The translations under genes and the position numbers were made by a program. DNA of 29,074 nt from an uncultured Roseburia sp. (lineage in GTDB: Bacteria; Bacillota; Clostridia; Lachnospirales; Lachnospiraceae), in contig URJS01000021.1 of NCBI GenBank assembly GCA_900548205.1, positions 1-29,074 of the forward strand, in the 5' to 3' direction. The notes under the pieces were generated by a model. It was not told the origin of the DNA, did not search any database, and saw nothing but the letters and a program-made list of their open reading frames with translations. This document shows, in pieces, positions 24,853 through 29,074 of the stretch. Position 1 is the stretch's first letter; every line of letters starts with the position of its first letter.

Positions 24853-26169
24853 TCACCCACTTTTCTGCCGCCGGATCAGAATATCGATCTCGAACCAATT
24901 TTCATGCGTCCGAATCGACACACTTCCGCCGTACTTTTCTGCAGTATAACGGACAGACTTTATTCCATATCCGTGATGATCTGCATCCTTTTTGGTAGTG
25001 ACCGGAACCCCCTCCTTAAAATCCAGTTTTCCCTCAAAATAATTTTCCACACGGATGACCAGAAATTCCTTTTTGGAGAACAGCGCCAGATGAATGATCC
25101 GCTTTTCTTTCTCTGCGATGTCCGTCTCGCACTCAATCGCATTGTCCAGCACGTTTCCGAAAATCGTGCAGATGTCCATCGCATCCATATCTGCCAGAAG
25201 CTTTCCGTCCGCCACGCAGGTAAACTGGATTTCCCGCTCCACGCACAGAAGGCTTTTGCTTGTCAAAACCGTATCCAAAACCGAATTTCCTGTCTTATTC
25301 TGCGCCTCGTAATTCCTGATCTCCCGTTCCATCTCATCGAGATATTCCTTGCGCCGCGCATGATCCGGCTCTGCCCGCAGCAGCGTGATCTGATGCTTCA
25401 GATCATGATATTTCCGATTGATCAGATCGATCGTTTCCCTGCTCTGACAATACTGCATGTACTGGTTCTGCAGGACGCTTTGTATCGAATCATATTCTCT
25501 GCGGATATGCAGCATACTGCGCGAAAGATGATGCGCAAACAGCAGAATCTCTCCGGAAAGATCTACCAGCGTGCGTGTCTTGTAAACCTGAAACCATGCC
25601 TTTTTGTCCAATTCTGTCGAAAACGGCACAAATCCCATGTTGCTGGCAAAAAATACGGAGATCCCGATCAAGGCTGTCGGCCACAAATCCCCGGCTTCCA
25701 CGAAAAGGGTGTCCCGCCTGTTCGGATAACAGCTTTCCAGACGATACATCAGACCGTAAACCGCCGCATAGACCACAAGAACACACAGAAATTCCCACCG
25801 CTTCGCCTCAGCGCCCTTATCATAAAAAATAGTAAGATAAATCTGCCATGCCAATGATGCCGCAAGCTCCGCAAGAATAAACGCACGCACTGTACAATAT
25901 CCGGCAGCAGTGTAGGACAGCTCGCTGCACATCAAAAACATTAGGTACATCATCCCCACCGCAACCGCCATACAGATCATCCACATCTGCAGCGGAAGCC
26001 GACCCGTTATGATCAAAAAGACCGCCATGAAAAGAAATCCGATGCCGACCGTTCCCCAAAAACGTACTCCCCTTATGCGTCTTCTGTACAGCAGAATATA
26101 GAGCATACAGGCGCCCCACTCCGCCAGTGCGGTATACACTCTCGGTATATTTGGCAGCATTTCTTCCAT
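24853..26169 (-). CDS. GHKL sensor histidine kinase (AgrC/VirS-like)
   Basis: 438 residues. About six hydrophobic helices fill residues 10-185 and form the sensor. A linker helix carries the likely phospho-accepting His259 in YHDLKHQI. The GHKL ATPase domain follows, with N-box NVLDNAIE (339-346) and G-box GYGIKSVRY (400-408). The ATG overlaps the regulator's stop by one base (TGATG), so they form a two-component pair. Such kinases phosphorylate LytTR regulators in response to peptides or cell-surface cues. No autoinducer or AgrB-type gene is visible nearby, so the signal is unknown; a sugar or wall fragment made by the GH3 enzymes is possible but unproven. Confidence 0.92.
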   Translation of the reverse strand: MEEMLPNIPRVYTALAEWGACMLYILLYRRRIRGVRFWGTVGIGFLFMAVFLIITGRLPLQMWMICMAVAVGMMYLMFLMCSELSYTAAGYCTVRAFILAELAASLAWQIYLTIFYDKGAEAKRWEFLCVLVVYAAVYGLMYRLESCYPNRRDTLFVEAGDLWPTALIGISVFFASNMGFVPFSTELDKKAWFQVYKTRTLVDLSGEILLFAHHLSRSMLHIRREYDSIQSVLQNQYMQYCQSRETIDLINRKYHDLKHQITLLRAEPDHARRKEYLDEMEREIRNYEAQNKTGNSVLDTVLTSKSLLCVEREIQFTCVADGKLLADMDAMDICTIFGNVLDNAIECETDIAEKEKRIIHLALFSKKEFLVIRVENYFEGKLDFKEGVPVTTKKDADHHGYGIKSVRYTAEKYGGSVSIRTHENWFEIDILIRRQKSG

Positions 26170-26879
26170 CAGTGGTTTCCTCCCGCCATATATTTTGCCA
26201 AAGCCTCCAAAAACTCTGCCTTTCTCGGTCTGCTGATCAGCAGCGCCTCTCCGTTTACAATAGCATTTCCATCCCGCACGCCGTCCACATATTCCAAATT
26301 GACCAGATAGCCGTTGTTGCAGCGAAAAAAATCATGTTCCGTCAGGAGCTGCTCGATCTCTTTTAACACGCCGCGCCCCTTCATGATTCCCGTGCGGGTG
26401 TGAAATATCAGATTATGCCCCTGACTTTCCACATAAAAGATGCTGCCCGCCTCAAGCTTCATCGTTCCCCCCTTCACTGCGATCGTAATGTAATAACGCT
26501 CTTTCTTTTTCATGCGTCCCAGCGCTCTCGCAAAACGCTGGCTAAACACAAAGTAGTTGACAGGCTTCAGCAGATAATCCAGCGCGTCCACCGCATACCC
26601 CCGAATGGCATACTGCGCCATATTAGTGATAAATATAATGACTACCTCAGGGTCTGACTGCCGGATCACCTCTGCCGCTGTCATCCCGTCCATCAGCGGC
26701 AGTTCAATATCTAAAAGGATCATGTCAAACTGTGCCTTAAACTTTTCAACCAAAGCCGCCCCATCCGTGAAACAGGATACCTCAAACCGTTCTCCGGATT
26801 CCTTGGAAAAACGCTCGATATACTCCTGCAACTGCTGAACATAGCAAATTTCATCCTCCACAATCGCAATGCGTCTCAT
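26169..26879 (-). CDS. LytTR-family response regulator
   Basis: 236 residues. The receiver domain at 1-120 contains E8-D9, phospho-acceptor D57 (MILLDIELPLMDG), T85 and K105 (LLKPVNY). The LytTR DNA-binding domain spans about 132-232 (ESQGHNLIFHTRTG, FFRCNNGYLVNLEYV). AGGAGG precedes the ATG and a good promoter lies at 26910-26938, inside the inserted element. It is cotranscribed with the kinase and likely activates the GH3 promoter downstream, given its direct repeats. Distinct from the orphan LytTR protein at 10367-11083. Confidence 0.93.
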   Translation of the reverse strand: MRRIAIVEDEICYVQQLQEYIERFSKESGERFEVSCFTDGAALVEKFKAQFDMILLDIELPLMDGMTAAEVIRQSDPEVVIIFITNMAQYAIRGYAVDALDYLLKPVNYFVFSQRFARALGRMKKKERYYITIAVKGGTMKLEAGSIFYVESQGHNLIFHTRTGIMKGRGVLKEIEQLLTEHDFFRCNNGYLVNLEYVDGVRDGNAIVNGEALLISRPRKAEFLEALAKYMAGGNH

Positions 26880-26909
26880 GGATGCTCCTCCTTACAATTT
26901 TCTACCGTC

Positions 26910-26938
26910 AGTATACTTGAACATCCCCGACAATGCAA
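26910..26938 (-). promoter_or_regulatory. Promoter of the two-component operon
   Basis: Minus strand -35 TTGCAT (26938-26933), 17-base spacer, -10 TATACT (26915-26910), 30 bases before the regulator's ATG. Upstream lies CGGCAAA ... TTTGCCG, a 7-bp inverted repeat that may be an operator. Confidence 0.65.
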
Positions 26939-26954
26939 CGGCAAAATCAGCCCT

Positions 26955-27308
26955 TTATTTGCCGCTTTTGAAGCTTGACAATATAATTACTCCATCCCCC
27001 GTGTCAATAAAACCAATCAGTACCCCTTCCCCCTTTAGAGAGAGCACCGGCTGATTCTGCATCCTAAGGATCCCCGACGCCTCAAGCGCCGTCGTGTCTA
27101 ACAGCCCATAGCACTTTGGAATTGTCGTATAGCTGTAATTTCCGATCGAGAGCGGCGGCAGTCCCTCCCGTGGGAAAAAGAACACATCATAGTCCTCCGA
27201 GACTCTCTGTGTACAGCCGCCTACTGTCAGCTCCTCCGTTCCCACCCCATAGGGGATGATAAAATCATAATAGTCATTTGAATGTATCTGTTGTCTGCAG
27301 TCTGCCAT
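26955..27308 (-). pseudogene. S8 subtilisin-like protease, N-terminal part (Asp)
   Basis: 117 codons from ATG 27308. The first 104 are the N-terminus of a CspBA-like S8 protease: a prodomain-like start, DTTALEASGILRMQNQPVLS, and KGEGVLIGFIDTG with catalytic Asp102. After IDTG come 13 foreign codons (DGVIILSSFKSGK) and a stop, all inside the inserted element. The family continues with (I/V)DYT, which is found at 13288 at the head of the other half. The fragment cannot be an active protease. Its ribosome site is the GGAG inside the 3' arm of the clpX terminator, six to seven bases before ATG, so expression depends on read-through from clpX. Confidence 0.9.
26996..27005 (-). other. Left junction of the insertion (attL-like)
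   Basis: Minus strand GACAC-GGG-GGATGG: protease codons GAC-ACG then foreign sequence. The GGG at 27000-26998 matches the GGG at 13288-13286. On the element side TTGTCAA (about 20 bases in) is an inverted match to TTGACA at the other end, so the rejoined circle would have TTGACA ... TGTCAA flanking the core. Confidence 0.65.
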
Positions 27309-27350
27309 AAAAAACTCCGGTCATCTATTCATATTTAATAGATGCCGGAG
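27309..27350 (-). terminator. clpX terminator overlapping the protease ribosome site
   Basis: Minus strand stem CTCCGG-CATCTATT against AATAGATG-A-CCGGAG (one bulged base, 14 paired) with a 7-base loop, followed by TTTTTT and at once ATG of the protease. The GGAG of the stem is the only Shine-Dalgarno candidate for that ATG. Termination and sequestration of the ribosome site would thus act on the same hairpin. Confidence 0.8.
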
Positions 27351-27376
27351 GCTTTTCATTTATGCGATATTTTATT

Positions 27377-28915
27377 TTATACGGTGCTCCCCGCAATCTG
27401 AGGTGTGCCGCCATCTGCAATACGGGCGCAGCCGCGCATCTCAATCCGCGGACTTCCCTTTTTCTCCACATACTCCTTCGTGATCGTAACAGTACCGATA
27501 TTGTCATCCTTTGGAATCTCATACATAATATCAAGCATAAATTCCTCAATGACTGCACGAAGCGCACGCGCGCCCACCTTCTTCTCCTTCGCCTTTCTTG
27601 CAATGGCGCACAGCGCATCCTCATCAAACTGCAAACGAACCTCATCCATTGCGAGCAGCTTCTCATATTGCTTTAAAATTGCATTTTTCGGCTCTCTTAA
27701 AATTCGTACCAGCGCATCCTCTGTCAGCGCATCCAGCGTAAACATGACCGGAAGCCTTCCTAAAAACTCCGGTATCATGCCGAATTTGCGCACATCCTCC
27801 ACCGTCACCTCTGACAGCAGATTTTCCTTCTGATCGTATTCATCCTTCAGCTTTGCGCCAAACCCAATCGAAGCCGTCTTGTTTAAACGCTCCTTGATGA
27901 TCTCCTCCAGCTCCGGAAACGCTCCGCCGCAGATAAATAAGATATTCTTTGTATTGACCATCGTCATCGGCACCATCGCATTCTTGCTGCTCGCGCCGAC
28001 CGGAACCTCGACCTCCGCGCCCTCTAAAAGCTTCAACATCCCCTGCTGCACCGACTCGCCGCTGACGTCGCGCTGATTCGTATTGCGCTTCTTTGCAATC
28101 TTATCAATCTCATCAATAAAAATAATACCATGCTCCGCGCGCTCCACATCATTATCCGCAGCCGCTAAAAGCTTGCTCACCACGCTCTCGATATCATCGC
28201 CTATGTATCCAGCCTCTGTCAGAGAAGTCGCATCCGTGATCGCAAGCGGCACATCCAAAAGCCTTGCAAGCGTCTTAACCAGATATGTCTTTCCGCAGCC
28301 GGTCGGACCGATCATCAGCATATTCGACTTCTCGATCTCAATGCCGTCCTTCTCATCCGCTGCAATCCTCTTATAATGATTGTAAACAGCGACAGACATG
28401 ACCTTTTTTGCCTGCTCCTGCCCTACCACATATTCATCTAAGGAAGCCTTGATCCGGTGCGGCGCCGGAATCTTTGCAATATCAATGACAGGCTTTTCAT
28501 TCTCCTTCTTTTTTTTCTTCTTCAGCTTCTGATGATTCGGAAGCGTGCCCTGCAGATTCTGAAGATCCGACAGATTGATCATGCTGATATTCGGCATCTT
28601 GCCCAGATTCAGATTCATCATGTCATCCATCGAAAAACCGGACTGGTTCATACTGTCGAAGGTGCGCTGCATACAATCCTGACAGATGCAGATGTCATTG
28701 GGGATCTTGATCATCCGTCCTGCCACATGCTCCGGGCGGTGACAGATATAACAGATGTCCTCATACTCTGTCTCCTGACCAGCAGACGTTTCCCCGTCAG
28801 AAGCCTCCGTCATCCCCCGCTCCTCACTCGCCGCGTCCGTCTCGCCCTCCTTGGAAAGTGCGTTGCTTTCCGCAGTCTCCCCGTCTATTACCTCTCTATA
28901 ATCATTATCATTCAT
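27377..28915 (-). CDS. clpX: Divergent ClpX-type AAA+ unfoldase
   Basis: 512 residues against about 420 for typical ClpX. A ~50-residue acidic N-terminal extension precedes the zinc-binding domain (C55, C58, C78, C81), followed by a linker with a run of six lysines (132-137). AAA+ core: Walker A GPTGCGKT (203-210), pore loop GYIG (236-239, GYVG in classical ClpX), Walker B IIFIDEID (264-271), and sensor-2 GARALR. The IGF loop that docks on ClpP is present (350-352), so it should work with ClpP to unfold and degrade proteins. The RKH pore loop that reads ssrA-type tags in classical ClpX is absent; GASSKNAMVP stands in its place. Probably a paralogue with its own substrates, not the housekeeping copy. 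AAGGAG precedes the ATG. Confidence 0.9.
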   Translation of the reverse strand: MNDNDYREVIDGETAESNALSKEGETDAASEERGMTEASDGETSAGQETEYEDICYICHRPEHVAGRMIKIPNDICICQDCMQRTFDSMNQSGFSMDDMMNLNLGKMPNISMINLSDLQNLQGTLPNHQKLKKKKKKENEKPVIDIAKIPAPHRIKASLDEYVVGQEQAKKVMSVAVYNHYKRIAADEKDGIEIEKSNMLMIGPTGCGKTYLVKTLARLLDVPLAITDATSLTEAGYIGDDIESVVSKLLAAADNDVERAEHGIIFIDEIDKIAKKRNTNQRDVSGESVQQGMLKLLEGAEVEVPVGASSKNAMVPMTMVNTKNILFICGGAFPELEEIIKERLNKTASIGFGAKLKDEYDQKENLLSEVTVEDVRKFGMIPEFLGRLPVMFTLDALTEDALVRILREPKNAILKQYEKLLAMDEVRLQFDEDALCAIARKAKEKKVGARALRAVIEEFMLDIMYEIPKDDNIGTVTITKEYVEKKGSPRIEMRGCARIADGGTPQIAGSTV

Positions 28916-28962
28916 CGGATACTCCTTATGACTGTTCTTATTGATTCTTTTAAGTCAAGGCT

Positions 28963-28991
28963 ATTATAATAGAAATACCTGTTCATCTCAA
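28963..28991 (-). promoter_or_regulatory. clpX promoter
   Basis: Minus strand -35 TTGAGA (28991-28986), 17-base spacer, -10 TATAAT (28968-28963), 48 bases before the ATG. A near-consensus vegetative promoter, which could also feed the protease by read-through. Confidence 0.75.
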
Positions 28992-29026
28992 GGAATTTTC
29001 TGATTTTTCATATTTATTTAGTCGCC

Positions 29027-29074
29027 GCCACCCGTAAAACGGGTGGCTCGGCTCGCTGGGTATAACCCCTTGAC
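29027..29074. repeat. Hairpin-rich repeat at window edge
   Basis: GCCACCCGT-AAA-ACGGGTGGC (29027-29047) is a perfect 9-bp stem, followed by GGG-TATAA-CCC (29058-29068). No T-run, so not a terminator. It resembles the subterminal hairpins of IS200/IS605-type ends or a dispersed REP-like repeat. The sequence is cut by the window edge. Confidence 0.5.

Larger units (their letters stand above)
13286..26999 (-). mobile_element. ~13.7-kb integrative element splitting the S8 protease
   Basis: All DNA between the two halves of one protease gene. Its content in transcription order is LytTR regulator, GHKL kinase, GH3, GtrA, DUF6870-like protein, three large serine recombinases and permuted GH3. Excision between the GGG at 27000-26998 and the GGG at 13288-13286 leaves GAC-ACG-GGC-GTT-GAT (D-T-G-V-D) and a single open frame. 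Serine integrases need only a two- or three-base shared core, which fits. Unusually, the recombinases lie in the middle, not at an end, and repeats with the end motif occur at 21.7 kb. The unit may therefore be two elements accreted in tandem: 13.29-21.7 with the recombinases, and 21.7-27.0 with the sensor/GH3 genes. No conjugation or phage genes are present. Confidence 0.75.

Noticed and set aside
24721..25857. Long plus-strand open frame (378 codons) opposite the kinase gene
   Set aside because: It is antisense to a clear GHKL kinase, shows no ribosome site or recognisable domain, and has the Cys/His/Pro-rich composition typical of shadow frames.
29027..29047. Terminator upstream of clpX
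   Set aside because: The stem is perfect but neither strand has a T-run after it.
1..29074. tRNA or rRNA gene as insertion target
   Set aside because: No cloverleaf or rRNA-like sequence noticed; the insertion target is a protein-coding gene.

Overview
The window comes from a low-to-medium GC Firmicute, most likely a Lachnospiraceae-type clostridium. The evidence is the gene families present (LytTR regulators, GHKL kinase, trio of large serine recombinases, permuted GH3, CspBA-like S8 peptidase, clostridial Rhs tips) together with AGGAGG-type ribosome sites and TTG/GTG starts. Every gene I can support lies on the minus strand, so transcription runs from high to low coordinates. Positions 1-11.3 kb are AT-rich; 11.9-29 kb is visibly richer in GC.

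1-6.9 kb: seven membrane-anchored or lipoprotein-like exported proteins of unknown function. Some share a C-terminal domain, and at least one looks truncated. 6.9-10.1 kb: a decaying Rhs polymorphic-toxin array. It holds an N-truncated Rhs core tip, a Tse2-like toxin domain knocked out of frame at a G4 run, a small helical immunity candidate, a second immunity-like gene broken at a T8 run, two further immunity-like genes and a toxin stub. 10.3-11.9 kb: an orphan LytTR response regulator, then about 700 bases with a recombinase remnant, two terminators and a 43-bp direct repeat.

11.9-27.3 kb is the main discovery. A subtilisin-like (S8, CspBA-like) protease gene is split in two. The N-terminal 104 codons, ending in the catalytic Asp motif IDTG, lie at 27.0-27.3 kb beside a clpX paralogue. 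The remainder, from the next codon (VDYT) through catalytic His and Ser, lies at 11.9-13.3 kb. Between them sit about 13.7 kb whose ends share a GGG; removing it restores one ~562-codon frame. The inserted DNA carries a LytTR/GHKL two-component system, a canonical GH3 glycosidase translationally coupled to a GtrA-like flippase, three large serine recombinases coupled to a small DUF6870-like protein, and a membrane-anchored, circularly permuted GH3. I interpret it as an integrative element, possibly two accreted in tandem. It may act as a removable switch on the protease, as skin in sigK and prophage in comK do for their hosts; this is inference.

27.4-29.1 kb: a divergent ClpX paralogue with a good promoter. 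Its terminator hairpin contains the ribosome site of the split protease. A short hairpin-rich repeat closes the window.
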